From an uncultured Acetatifactor sp. (GTDB taxonomy: Bacteria > Bacillota > Clostridia > Lachnospirales > Lachnospiraceae): a stretch of DNA of 64,000 nt. Positions 54,319 through 62,907 of the stretch are shown here, in pieces (within the stretch, counting starts at the first letter, position 1; the number at the start of each line of letters is the position of its first letter). The stretch lies in contig CANPWA010000010.1 of assembly GCA_947581865.1 (NCBI GenBank), positions 1 through 64,000 of the forward strand, written 5' to 3'. Under the pieces are notes generated by a model, which had not been told where the DNA came from, did not search any database, and saw nothing but the letters and a program-made list of their open reading frames with translations. Position numbers and translations under genes: made by a program.

Positions 54319-54972
54319 CTAAATTTCCAGCCGGTATCCCACTTTATAAACCGCAACAAGATTATTCTCCCAACCCATTTTTTTGCGGAGTCTCTGCACA
54401 TGGAGCTCCAGCGTGCGGCTGTCTGCGATGTACTCGTCCCCCCAGACCTTCTCATACAGCGTTTCCTTGAACAGCGCAACATTTTTATTCTGAATAAAAA
54501 GCACCAGCAGTCCGTATTCCTTGTTGGTGAGCACCACAGGGCATCCCGCGCGGGTCACCTTTCTCGCCTCAGTATCCACTACCACATCTCCTGCCCGGAG
54601 CTGTCTCTGGGTCTTATTGAAACGCCTGAGGACCACCTCAACACGCGCCACAAGCTCCACCACATCAAAGGGTTTCACCAGGTAATCCTCCGCCCCCAGT
54701 CTTAATCCCTTTACCCTGTCCTTTACTTCATGTTTCGCAGTGATGAAAATTACGGGGATTTTTAAGGGACGGATATATTCCATAATGTCATAACCGTCCA
54801 CGCCCGGCAGCATGATGTCCAAAAGGATCAGATCAAAGTGCTCACGTTCGATCAGATCGACCGCCTGCAGCCCATCCTGCACCGCCCGGCAGCCATAACC
54901 TGCCGCCGTCAGATTGATGTCTATCAGATCACAAATCGGTTTTTCATCGTCCACAATCAATATTTTTATCAT
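54319..54972 (-). CDS. OmpR-family response regulator
   Basis: A 217-residue regulator. The receiver holds VDDEKPICDLIDI, the phosphoacceptor in LILLDIMLPGVDG, and DYLVKPFDVVEL; the winged helix ends NNLVAVYKVGYRLE. I choose the ATG at 54972 (GTGGGGGAT upstream); earlier in-frame codons run back over the end of the preceding gene. It lies between the propeller-type protein and the kinase. Confidence 0.95.
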   Translation of the reverse strand: MIKILIVDDEKPICDLIDINLTAAGYGCRAVQDGLQAVDLIEREHFDLILLDIMLPGVDGYDIMEYIRPLKIPVIFITAKHEVKDRVKGLRLGAEDYLVKPFDVVELVARVEVVLRRFNKTQRQLRAGDVVVDTEARKVTRAGCPVVLTNKEYGLLVLFIQNKNVALFKETLYEKVWGDEYIADSRTLELHVQRLRKKMGWENNLVAVYKVGYRLEI

Positions 54973-55025
54973 ATCCCCCACATCTGCCGCCCCAAGGACG
55001 GTCTGCTTTCCTTTCCTGTTTTCCG

Positions 55026-56360
55026 TTAATTTCTCTCTGCCCAATAAGCCTGTATCATCTTCCCCAGTTCTTCCACGGAACAGTCATCCCGATAGGGATG
55101 GGTCTCCACAAACTCCTCATCCGTTTCAAATCCGCCGGTTCTCTGGTAATACACGGAATACTGCCCTTCCACGATGAGCTCTCCGTTCTCGCCTTCGCGG
55201 CTGTAACGTGCCACTACCAGCATATCTTTCATGCCGTCCCCGTCCAGATCCCTGGAACTCATTCCCCGCAGGGCATAAAGATTGTCATACTCCCCCATGG
55301 GCTGAAAGCTCCAGACAATGTCGCCCTCCTCGTCAATCATATAGATCATAAAAATGTTGTAATCCGCCATGGAGAAGATCCCCGGCAGGACTTTCAGATT
55401 CCCCAGCTTCTCGTAATTGCGCCACCGGCATTGCTCCTTGATGGGCGAAAAGCCGTTCTGCATCAGCTCCTCCTCTGTGGTGGCTGTGTAGAGGAACTCG
55501 GTGGAAACTCCGTCCCGCACAAAGGAACGGATACATTTCGCGCTCTTATTCATCCCGAAACGGTTGAGCATGTCATTGATGCGCCAGTCCCGGTAAAAAG
55601 ATATCGTGCCGTCCGTTGTCCTCTGCTGAAACAAGACTTCGCCCACCTTGAAAGTCTCTCCATCCGAGGGCTCTCCCCCGTCTGCACAGCCCGCGATCAG
55701 AATGATATCTTTGAGATTGTCGCCGTTTAAGTCCAGAAAAGCCACGGAAACCATATCATAGACAGGCTGCGTCAGTTTCCCAAGAACGGTATAATTGCAC
55801 TCCAGCTGATTCGTCTTGTAGACGATCCTGCCCTCCGCGTCCGCCAGAAAAACTGCCGCTCTGTGACAGTCTTTTTCAATGGCACAGTAAAATCTTACCG
55901 TCGGTACCTCCTGGCGCACCACAAGATCCTCCTCGGACATCTGATAAATGCTCCCGGGACGCATCACCTCGGTGGAAACCATCTCCTCGCCGTCAGGAAC
56001 ACTTATGAGCATCTCACTTAACAGAGGGACGTCAAACACATGCTTTTCAACCACCTCATATCCCATCGTTTCGATATCTTCCACCCTCGCAATGCCGGCA
56101 AACCGCTCCTCATATTCGCGGTATGCTTCCAGGATCGCAGCTTCCCCGTCGGCGGCATACACCGCAGCGGCATCCGCATGGTAATGGGAAGGATACCACG
56201 TAACTCCCCGGGCAGCGGGTACGGCCGACAGCCCAAACCATACTGCCGCCGCTCCAAGACAGGCACGCCAAATAAAACGCCGAATGTCTGCGCCGGATCT
56301 TTTTTCCCCTGTCACCGTTTTTTGATTTGTCTGCGCCCGCGCGCCATCCTGGTCTTTCAC
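55026..56360 (-). CDS. Membrane-anchored protein with two propeller-type calcium loops
   Basis: A 444-residue protein: a basic cytoplasmic N-terminus, one membrane helix (about 29-48), and a large extracellular part. That part contains DLNGDNLKDI at 210-219 and DLDGDGMKDM at 371-380, each starting a strand of repeated DIxLIAG / MLVVARY type, as in FG-GAP/VCBS repeats. I do not recognise the whole family. The start is a GTG behind GGAGGAG. It is the first gene of the cassette with the regulator, kinase and PepSY-like protein, and I suspect it senses or binds something at the cell surface. Confidence 0.82.
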   Translation of the reverse strand: MKDQDGARAQTNQKTVTGEKRSGADIRRFIWRACLGAAAVWFGLSAVPAARGVTWYPSHYHADAAAVYAADGEAAILEAYREYEERFAGIARVEDIETMGYEVVEKHVFDVPLLSEMLISVPDGEEMVSTEVMRPGSIYQMSEEDLVVRQEVPTVRFYCAIEKDCHRAAVFLADAEGRIVYKTNQLECNYTVLGKLTQPVYDMVSVAFLDLNGDNLKDIILIAGCADGGEPSDGETFKVGEVLFQQRTTDGTISFYRDWRINDMLNRFGMNKSAKCIRSFVRDGVSTEFLYTATTEEELMQNGFSPIKEQCRWRNYEKLGNLKVLPGIFSMADYNIFMIYMIDEEGDIVWSFQPMGEYDNLYALRGMSSRDLDGDGMKDMLVVARYSREGENGELIVEGQYSVYYQRTGGFETDEEFVETHPYRDDCSVEELGKMIQAYWAERN

Positions 56361-56396
56361 CCTGCAGCTCCTCCCATAGGATATCTTATTGTTTAC

Positions 56397-56425
56397 AGTA
56401 TAGCATCCGTTTTTTCACAACTCAA
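56397..56425 (-). promoter_or_regulatory. Promoter of the two-component cassette
   Basis: TTGAGT, 17 bases, TATACT on the minus strand, about 35 bases ahead of the GTG start of the 444-residue protein. Confidence 0.75.
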
Positions 56426-56475
56426 TTCTTTTTGTCGAAATTGGAAAAATGATGCAGGAATGATGCTTTTGAAGC

Positions 56476-56516
56476 AAAAAATTTCCCGGCACCGCCTGAT
56501 GCGGTTACCGGGAAAT
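56476..56516 (-). terminator. Terminator after ackA
   Basis: On the minus strand ATTTCCCGG pairs with CCGGGAAAT around an inner ACCGC/GCGGT stem, followed by TTTTTT. It lies 33 bases past the ackA stop. Confidence 0.88.
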
Positions 56517-56549
56517 GAGTAGATATTTTATGATTTTTTGTCCTGCCAG

Positions 56550-57743
56550 TTATACCAGCCGCACGGTCTCCCTTGCGATGGCAAGCTCCTCGTTGGTGGG
56601 GATCACCATAACGGTAGTCTTGCTGTCAGGGGTAGAGATCGCAATATCTTCCCCTCTCCTGCCGTTAGCTTCCGCGTCAATGGTCACACCCAGATACCCC
56701 AGATACTCGCAGACCATACGTCTCACCAGGGATGCGTTCTCGCCCACACCGGCGGTAAAGCAGATCACATCAACGCCATTCATGGCAGCCACATAGGAAC
56801 CGATATATTTCGCTACGCGGTAACAGTAAGTCTTCAGAGTTCTGGTAGCGTTCACATCGCCGTTGTTATGCCCCTGCTCCAGATCACGGAAATCGGAGGA
56901 CAGATTATCGGACAGCCCCAGCACACCGGACTTCTTGTTCAAAATGGTCATGATGTCATCGATAGATTTGTTCTCCTTATGTGCGATGAACTCCATGATC
57001 GCAGGGTCGATATCACCGGAACGGGTACCCATGATCAGACCTTCCAGCGGGGTCAGTCCCATGGAAGTATCCACGCATTTGCCGTTCTTTACAGCGGAAA
57101 TGCTCGCGCCGTTCCCCAGATGGCATACAATGATCTTTAAATCTTCGTATTTCTTTCCCAGAACCTCTGCGGCTCTCTTGGACACATAGGAGTGGCTGGT
57201 GCCGTGGAAACCGTAGCGTCTGATCTTATACTTCTTGTAATACTCATAGGGCAGCCCATACATATACGCCTCCTCAGGCATGGTCTGATGGAAAGCGGTA
57301 TCAAACACAGCCACCATGGGTGTGCCGGGCATTAAAGCCTTGCAGGCATTGATTCCGATGATATTTGCCGGATTGTGCAGGGGGGCAAGGTCGTTGCACT
57401 CCTCGATCGCCGCCATCACTTCATCCGTGATAAGCGTGGAGGAAGCGAATTTCTCTCCGCCATGCACCACACGGTGCCCCACGGCGCCGATCTCGTCCAG
57501 ACTCTTTACCACACCCGTCTTTTCGTTGGTCAGAGCCTCAAGCACCAGACGGATCGCCTCGGTGTGATCCGGCATAGGGGTCACGGTCACTTCCTTCTCT
57601 CCGCCTGCGGGAGCATAGGTGATCTGGCTCCCGTCGATGCCGATCCTCTCGCAGAGCCCCTTGGCAATGCACTGCTCCGTGTCGGAATTGATGACCTGAT
57701 ATTTCAGGGAAGAACTTCCGCAGTTGATAACTAAAATGTTCAT
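56550..57743 (-). CDS. ackA: Acetate kinase
   Basis: A 397-residue enzyme that makes ATP and acetate from acetyl-phosphate. [36 protein letters not shown] and the nucleotide loop HLGNGASI are all present. It follows pta by 77 bases and the two form the acetate fermentation route typical of gut anaerobes. Confidence 0.98.
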   Translation of the reverse strand: MNILVINCGSSSLKYQVINSDTEQCIAKGLCERIGIDGSQITYAPAGGEKEVTVTPMPDHTEAIRLVLEALTNEKTGVVKSLDEIGAVGHRVVHGGEKFASSTLITDEVMAAIEECNDLAPLHNPANIIGINACKALMPGTPMVAVFDTAFHQTMPEEAYMYGLPYEYYKKYKIRRYGFHGTSHSYVSKRAAEVLGKKYEDLKIIVCHLGNGASISAVKNGKCVDTSMGLTPLEGLIMGTRSGDIDPAIMEFIAHKENKSIDDIMTILNKKSGVLGLSDNLSSDFRDLEQGHNNGDVNATRTLKTYCYRVAKYIGSYVAAMNGVDVICFTAGVGENASLVRRMVCEYLGYLGVTIDAEANGRRGEDIAISTPDSKTTVMVIPTNEELAIARETVRLV

Positions 57744-57820
57744 GGGACTTACTTCCTTTCTGTTAATTATATTGATAATGCTTGTAAAAGAACCTATGTT
57801 TCCGCATCAGCTTCTGCCGT

Positions 57821-58822
57821 TTACACCAGCTGCGCCTGAACTGCGGTGAGCGCTACCACACCCACGATGTCCTGCCAGGAACAGCCTCGGGACAGATCGT
57901 TGACAGGCTTTGCAATCCCCTGGAGCATGGGACCGTAGGCTTCTGCTCCGCCCAGTCTCTGCACCAGTTTGTAGCCGATGTTGCCGGCGTCGAGATTGGG
58001 GAAGATCAATATATTTGCATTGCCGCCCACGGGGCTGCCGGGAGCTTTGGACTTCGCAACGGAGGGCACCAAAGCCGCATCCAGCTGCAGCTCGCCGTCC
58101 AGCACCAGATTGGGATACTGCTCATGGGCGATCCGGGTCGCCTCCACCACCTTATCCACCAACGCATGCTTTGCGCTGCCCTTGGTGGAGTGGCTCAGCA
58201 TGGCGATGACAGGTTTGGGACCCACCAGTGCCTTGAAGCTCCTCGAGGAGGAATCCGCGATAGCCGCCAGTTCCTCGGCAGAAGGATCCTGATTCAGACC
58301 GCAGTCGGCAAAGAGGAACGCACCGTTCTCCCCCATCTCCTTAAACTGGGTATCCATCACAAAGAATGCGGAAACCAGCTTTACTCCGGGCGCTGTCTTG
58401 AGGATCTGAAGGGCAGGTCTTAATGTGTCAGCGGTGGAATGGCATGCGCCTGCAACCATGCCGTCAGCATCGTTTGCCTTCACCATCACAATGCCGAAAG
58501 TAAGGTAATCCTTCAGCAGGATCTCGCGTGCAGCTTCGGGAGTCATCCCCTTTGCTTTTCTGGTCTCGTACAGAAGATTCACATAATCGTCCAGTTTGTC
58601 CGTGGTCTTGGGATTGATGACTTTCACCCCGGTGAGGTCAACTTCCAGCCATCCGGCACCATCCATGATCTTCTCTTCGTCTCCGACCATGATGATGTCC
58701 GCGATCCCCTCCTCCATCAGCTTTGCGGCTGCCAGGAGCGTTCTCTTGTCGTTGGACTCCGGTAATACGATTGTTTTCTTGTCGAGCCTTGCACGCTCTT
58801 TGATGATGTCGATGTATGACAT
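57821..58822 (-). CDS. pta: Phosphate acetyltransferase
   Basis: A 333-residue enzyme that converts acetyl-CoA and phosphate to acetyl-phosphate. IVLPESNDKRTLLAA at the start, VAGACHSTADTLRPALQI and GGNANILIFPNLDAGNIGYK at the end are family signatures. It is the short, single-domain form. I start at 58822 with AAAGGAG upstream; an earlier frame extension overlaps the promoter. Confidence 0.97.
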   Translation of the reverse strand: MSYIDIIKERARLDKKTIVLPESNDKRTLLAAAKLMEEGIADIIMVGDEEKIMDGAGWLEVDLTGVKVINPKTTDKLDDYVNLLYETRKAKGMTPEAAREILLKDYLTFGIVMVKANDADGMVAGACHSTADTLRPALQILKTAPGVKLVSAFFVMDTQFKEMGENGAFLFADCGLNQDPSAEELAAIADSSSRSFKALVGPKPVIAMLSHSTKGSAKHALVDKVVEATRIAHEQYPNLVLDGELQLDAALVPSVAKSKAPGSPVGGNANILIFPNLDAGNIGYKLVQRLGGAEAYGPMLQGIAKPVNDLSRGCSWQDIVGVVALTAVQAQLV

Positions 58823-58884
58823 TTTTATTTCTCCTTTCCGTGAAACAAAATTTGTAAAACATCTTAACAAATCGAGATACATGT

Positions 58885-58913
58885 ATTATACTAAATTTGT
58901 GAATATTTAACAA
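58885..58913 (-). promoter_or_regulatory. Promoter for pta-ackA
   Basis: TTGTTA, 17 bases, TATAAT on the minus strand, about 60 bases ahead of the pta ATG. Confidence 0.72.
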
Positions 58914-59014
58914 GTCATAATCTGTATTTCCCGCACATGTTATTTTTTTAACATAGGGTCGGATGCCGACAGGAAAACGCCGGCTGCGCTGCCCTGTGTA
59001 GTCAGGAGGAAAAT

Positions 59015-60283
59015 TTGGACCATCCCAGTCAGAACCAGAACAGAAAATTTCATGTCAACGGTATTGTTGCAGAGTATAATCCGTTCCACAACGGGCACAG
59101 TTATCATCTTCAGGATGCCGCCCGGCAGACGGAAGCAGACTATACCATAGTGGTCATGAGCGGAAGCTTCGTACAGCGCGGCGCACCTGCCCTGCTCAAC
59201 AAATACAGCCGCGCCCGGATGGCTCTGTTAAACGGTGCGGATCTGGTGCTGGAGATCCCCACGCTCTACTCCATCTCCAGCGCGGAATATTTTGCCACCG
59301 GAGCGGTCACTCTGCTGGACAAGCTGGGGGTTGTGGACTATCTGTGCTTCGGAAGCGAATGCGGGGACGTTGCCAGACTGAAACCTCTTGCCGACATTTT
59401 GTCCGAGGAGCCGGAGGAATACACGACACATTTAAGACAATATCTTAAGGAAGGGCTGTCCTATCCCATGGCGCGCACGCTGGCATTGATGCAAGTCCGT
59501 CCGGATCTAAATGACACCCGGGATCTTCTTGCGTCCGCCAACAATATTCTGGGCATCGAATATCTGAAGGCGCTCCGCCGCCGGAAAAGCAAAATGCAGC
59601 CCATAACCACCCCCCGGACTTCCTCCAATTATCACGACCGGATCATGGGCACCCATCAAAGCTCTGCCCTGGCACTGCGTCAGGCGATCTATGACCGTCA
59701 GGATATCCAGATCCTCGCATCCCAGATGCCGGAGTCCGCATACCGGATCCTGAGTGCCTCCCTTGCAGCCAATGAGCCTCTGCAGCTTAGCGATCTGTCC
59801 TTCCAGCTGCACTATAAGCTTCTGATGGAGGCCGAGAAGGGCTTTACGGAGTATCTGGATGTGTCTTCGGAGCTGTCGGACCGTATCTGCAGACATCTGT
59901 GCGATTTCACTGACTACAAGGCATTCTGCGATCTGCTCAAGACCAAAGATTTAACTTACACACGTATCAGCAGGGCTCTCTTACATATTTTACTGGACAT
60001 CAAAAAGGAGGATCTGCTGCTTTACGAACAGGCGGATTACATCTGCTACGCGCGGGTGCTGGGATTTTCCACAGAGGCGGAACCCCTCCTGCATGAGATC
60101 AAACGCTCCTCTTCCATCCCGCTCCTGACCAAACTTGCAGACGCGGAGAAGCTTTTGGACGATACCGCCCTGAAGATATTAAAAAAGGAACTTCGCATGA
60201 ACGCCGTCTATGAGAGCGCAGCTGCCATCAAATCCGGCTGCCCCATGATAAACGAGTACAGAAGTCCCCTGGTCATTGTATAA
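59015..60283 (+). CDS. tmcAL: tRNA(Met) cytidine acetate ligase TmcAL
   Basis: A 422-residue nucleotidyltransferase-like enzyme. Its Bacillus relative (YlbM/TmcAL) uses acetate and ATP to form N4-acetylcytidine at the elongator tRNA-Met wobble base. GIVAEYNPFHNGHSYHL carries the HxGH nucleotide motif, and SGSFVQRGAPALLNK and SANNILGIEYLKAL follow. The start is TTG at 59015 with AGGAGG five bases upstream; there is no better ATG. It is divergent from pta-ackA, the acetate-making genes. Confidence 0.93.
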   Translation: MDHPSQNQNRKFHVNGIVAEYNPFHNGHSYHLQDAARQTEADYTIVVMSGSFVQRGAPALLNKYSRARMALLNGADLVLEIPTLYSISSAEYFATGAVTLLDKLGVVDYLCFGSECGDVARLKPLADILSEEPEEYTTHLRQYLKEGLSYPMARTLALMQVRPDLNDTRDLLASANNILGIEYLKALRRRKSKMQPITTPRTSSNYHDRIMGTHQSSALALRQAIYDRQDIQILASQMPESAYRILSASLAANEPLQLSDLSFQLHYKLLMEAEKGFTEYLDVSSELSDRICRHLCDFTDYKAFCDLLKTKDLTYTRISRALLHILLDIKKEDLLLYEQADYICYARVLGFSTEAEPLLHEIKRSSSIPLLTKLADAEKLLDDTALKILKKELRMNAVYESAAAIKSGCPMINEYRSPLVIV

Positions 60284-60335
60284 ATTATAAAAGCTGATCA
60301 AACCGGTATCCGATGCGCCACAAAGCTTTACCCCC

Positions 60336-60365
60336 GGGCAGCCCGAAAGGCTGCCCTTAATTTTT
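60336..60365 (+). terminator. Terminator after tmcAL
   Basis: GGGCAGCC, CGAAA, GGCTGCCC, then TTAATTTTT on the plus strand. It overlaps the last codons of the convergent DUF711 gene. Confidence 0.88.
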
Positions 60366-61721
60366 GAAACTGTGAATCGGGGCAGGAATCCTTCCGCCTC
60401 TGTTTACAAACGCCTCACAGGAAAACGGATTCACAGGCATAATGGGCGCATAGCCCAAAAGCCCTCCGAATTCCACAGTCTCTCCAACGCCCTTTCCGAT
60501 CACCGGAATGATCCTGACCGCCGTGGTCTTCTGATTCACCATACCGATCGCCATCTCATCCGCGATGATCCCGGCAATGGTGGAGGCTTTCGTATCTCCG
60601 GGAATGGCGATCATATCCAATCCTACGGAACAGACGCATGTCATAGCCTCCAGTTTCTCCAGAGTCAATGCGCCGGCTGCCACCGCGTCGATCATCCCCT
60701 GATCTTCGCTGACCGGGATGAAAGCGCCGCTTAATCCTCCCACATAAGAGGACGCCATGACACCGCCCTTCTTCACCTGATCGTTCAACAGGGCGAGCGC
60801 CGCCGTTGTTCCGGGTGCTCCCGCGTACTCCAGCCCGATTTCACACAGGATGTCCGCCACACTGTCTCCGATGGCAGGGGTGGGGGCCAGGGACAGGTCA
60901 ACGATTCCAAAGGGGACATTGAGCATATGGGATGCCTCCTGGGCTACCAGCTGACCCACCCGGGTCACTTTGAACGCAGTCTTCTTGATCGTCTCGCAGA
61001 GCACTTCAAAATTTTCCCCCCGCACTTTCTCCAATGCGTTTTTGACCACGCCGGGACCGCTGACGCCCACATTGATGATCTTATCCGCCTCCGTCACGCC
61101 GTGAAAAGCGCCTGCCATGAAAGGATTGTCATCGGGCGCATTGCAGAACACCACCAGCTTTGCGCAGCCAAGGGAATCCTGCTGTTTCGTATACTCCGCG
61201 GTCTGCAGGATCATCTCTCCCATGAGTCTCACCGCATCCATATTGATCCCGGTCCTGGTGGATCCCAGATTCACGGAACTGCACACTCTCTCCGTGGTGG
61301 ACAGTGCCAGCGGGATCGACCGGATAAGAAGCTCATCCGCCGGAGTCATTCCCTTGCTCACCAGCGCGGAATAACCTCCGATAAAATTCACATCCACCTC
61401 ATGGGCAACATCATCCAGTATTTTTGCAAGATATGCGAAATCTTCCACCGTGCGGCAGGCTGCGCCTCCCACCAGCGCCATGGGTGTCACGGAGATTCTC
61501 TTGTTGACGATGGGGATGCCAAACTCCCGGGAAATCTCCTCCCCCGTCTTTACCAGATTTTTGGCCGCCTCATAAATCTTGTGGTGAATGTTCTCACCAA
61601 GCCGCTTTACATCAGAGTCGATACAGTCGAGCAGACTGATCCCCAGTGTGATCGTTCTCACATCCAGGTTCTCTTTTTCTATCATCTCGTTTGTCTCAAG
61701 CACTTCATATTGATTGATCAT
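60357..61721 (-). CDS. DUF711 / UPF0210 family protein
   Basis: A 454-residue member of the UPF0210 (PFL-like fold) family. The conserved [25 protein letters not shown] and [17 protein letters not shown] are present. The reaction is not established. It is consistently linked with the small ACT protein encoded 16 bases upstream, so an amino-acid-responsive regulatory pair is plausible. I start at 61721 where AGGATAAC precedes the ATG. Confidence 0.92.
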   Translation of the reverse strand: MINQYEVLETNEMIEKENLDVRTITLGISLLDCIDSDVKRLGENIHHKIYEAAKNLVKTGEEISREFGIPIVNKRISVTPMALVGGAACRTVEDFAYLAKILDDVAHEVDVNFIGGYSALVSKGMTPADELLIRSIPLALSTTERVCSSVNLGSTRTGINMDAVRLMGEMILQTAEYTKQQDSLGCAKLVVFCNAPDDNPFMAGAFHGVTEADKIINVGVSGPGVVKNALEKVRGENFEVLCETIKKTAFKVTRVGQLVAQEASHMLNVPFGIVDLSLAPTPAIGDSVADILCEIGLEYAGAPGTTAALALLNDQVKKGGVMASSYVGGLSGAFIPVSEDQGMIDAVAAGALTLEKLEAMTCVCSVGLDMIAIPGDTKASTIAGIIADEMAIGMVNQKTTAVRIIPVIGKGVGETVEFGGLLGYAPIMPVNPFSCEAFVNRGGRIPAPIHSFKN

Positions 61722-61737
61722 GTTATCCTGCTCCCGT

Positions 61738-62010
61738 TCAGATTCTATGCATCTTGTCAAAAATTTCTTCCTTCTGGCATTTGATCACCACGCCGATCCC
61801 CTCTCCCAGTGCGGCAAGATCGTCCGCCATATCACCGAACACCTTGGAAGAACGATTGGTATCCACGATCATCATCATATTGAAATAATCCTGCACGATC
61901 GTCTGGGAAATGTCCAATATATTGACATCATTTTCTGCCAGATAAGTACATACCTTTGCGATGATTCCTACCGTGTCCTTGCCCACTACCGTTATGATCG
62001 TCTTTTTCAT
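61738..62010 (-). CDS. ACT-domain protein (UPF0237)
   Basis: A 90-residue ACT domain ([37 protein letters not shown]), presumably binding an amino acid or related ligand. GGAGG precedes the ATG. It is paired with DUF711 in many Firmicutes and its job there is unknown. Confidence 0.93.
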   Translation of the reverse strand: MKKTIITVVGKDTVGIIAKVCTYLAENDVNILDISQTIVQDYFNMMMIVDTNRSSKVFGDMADDLAALGEGIGVVIKCQKEEIFDKMHRI

Positions 62011-62106
62011 CTCTTTACCTCCCTGCCCGCCCCGGCGGGTATATTTTCCGTCTATGAGAGGAGTTTCCCTGCCTCTCCTTTGTCTTCGCCCCTGCTCCGG
62101 ATCCCT

Positions 62107-62907
62107 TTACGCGATCCGGATCGCCGGCGTGGGCTCGCTGCGTTTTGCCACCTGCACGGAAAAATCATTCGCATGATAGGGATTGTCCCCCAGCGTGATC
62201 TCCATGCGCACCGCCTCATAGGCGAGTTCCGGCAGATTATTTTCCTTGCTCAGATGCCCAAGAAGGATCGCCTGTACGCCGTCGTGCAGGATCCGGCTTA
62301 TCAGTCTTCCCGAATTTTCGTTGGACAGATGCCCCCTGTCCCCCAGAATACGCTGTTTGAGATAATAGGGATAAGGTCCCACCTGCAGCATGTTCACATC
62401 ATGATTTGCCTCCAAAAGCAAGGCATCCATCCCTCGCAGGCACTCCACCGTATAATCCGTGAAATGTCCCAGATCCGTGCAGACGGCAACCTTCTTACGC
62501 CCATAAGATACGCGGTATGCCACCGGATCCGCCGCATCGTGGGAGATAGACATGGGATTGACCGTCAGGTCTTTGATGACCAGTTTCTCATCCGCCTTCA
62601 CCACATGAAACAGCTCATCATCGATCTCTCCCACGTTGGTCATATTTTTGACGGCATCGATCGTCCCCTTTGTGGCATAGATAGGAATCCCATACTTGCG
62701 GGAGAAAACTCCCAGCCCGTTTATGTGATCCGCATGTTCGTGGGTCACCAGGATCGCGTCAATATCCCTGCCCGTCAAGCCCAGATAATTTAACCCGCTT
62801 TCCGCTTTTTTGCCGCTGATGCCCACATCGACCAGCAAATGGGTGGCATCACTCCCCACATACACACAGTTTCCACTGCTCCCGCTGGCAATACTGCAAA
62901 GTCTCAT
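62107..62907 (-). CDS. Metallo-beta-lactamase-fold hydrolase (WalJ/YycJ-like)
   Basis: A 266-residue hydrolase with SGSSGNCVYVGSDATHLLVD and the zinc motif THEHADHINGLG, then GHLSKENN near the C-terminus. WalJ (YycJ) proteins are linked to cell-division control and DNA repair in Firmicutes. Its ATG overlaps the upstream FtsA-like gene's stop (ATGA), so the pair is cotranslated. Confidence 0.93.
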   Translation of the reverse strand: MRLCSIASGSSGNCVYVGSDATHLLVDVGISGKKAESGLNYLGLTGRDIDAILVTHEHADHINGLGVFSRKYGIPIYATKGTIDAVKNMTNVGEIDDELFHVVKADEKLVIKDLTVNPMSISHDAADPVAYRVSYGRKKVAVCTDLGHFTDYTVECLRGMDALLLEANHDVNMLQVGPYPYYLKQRILGDRGHLSNENSGRLISRILHDGVQAILLGHLSKENNLPELAYEAVRMEITLGDNPYHANDFSVQVAKRSEPTPAIRIA

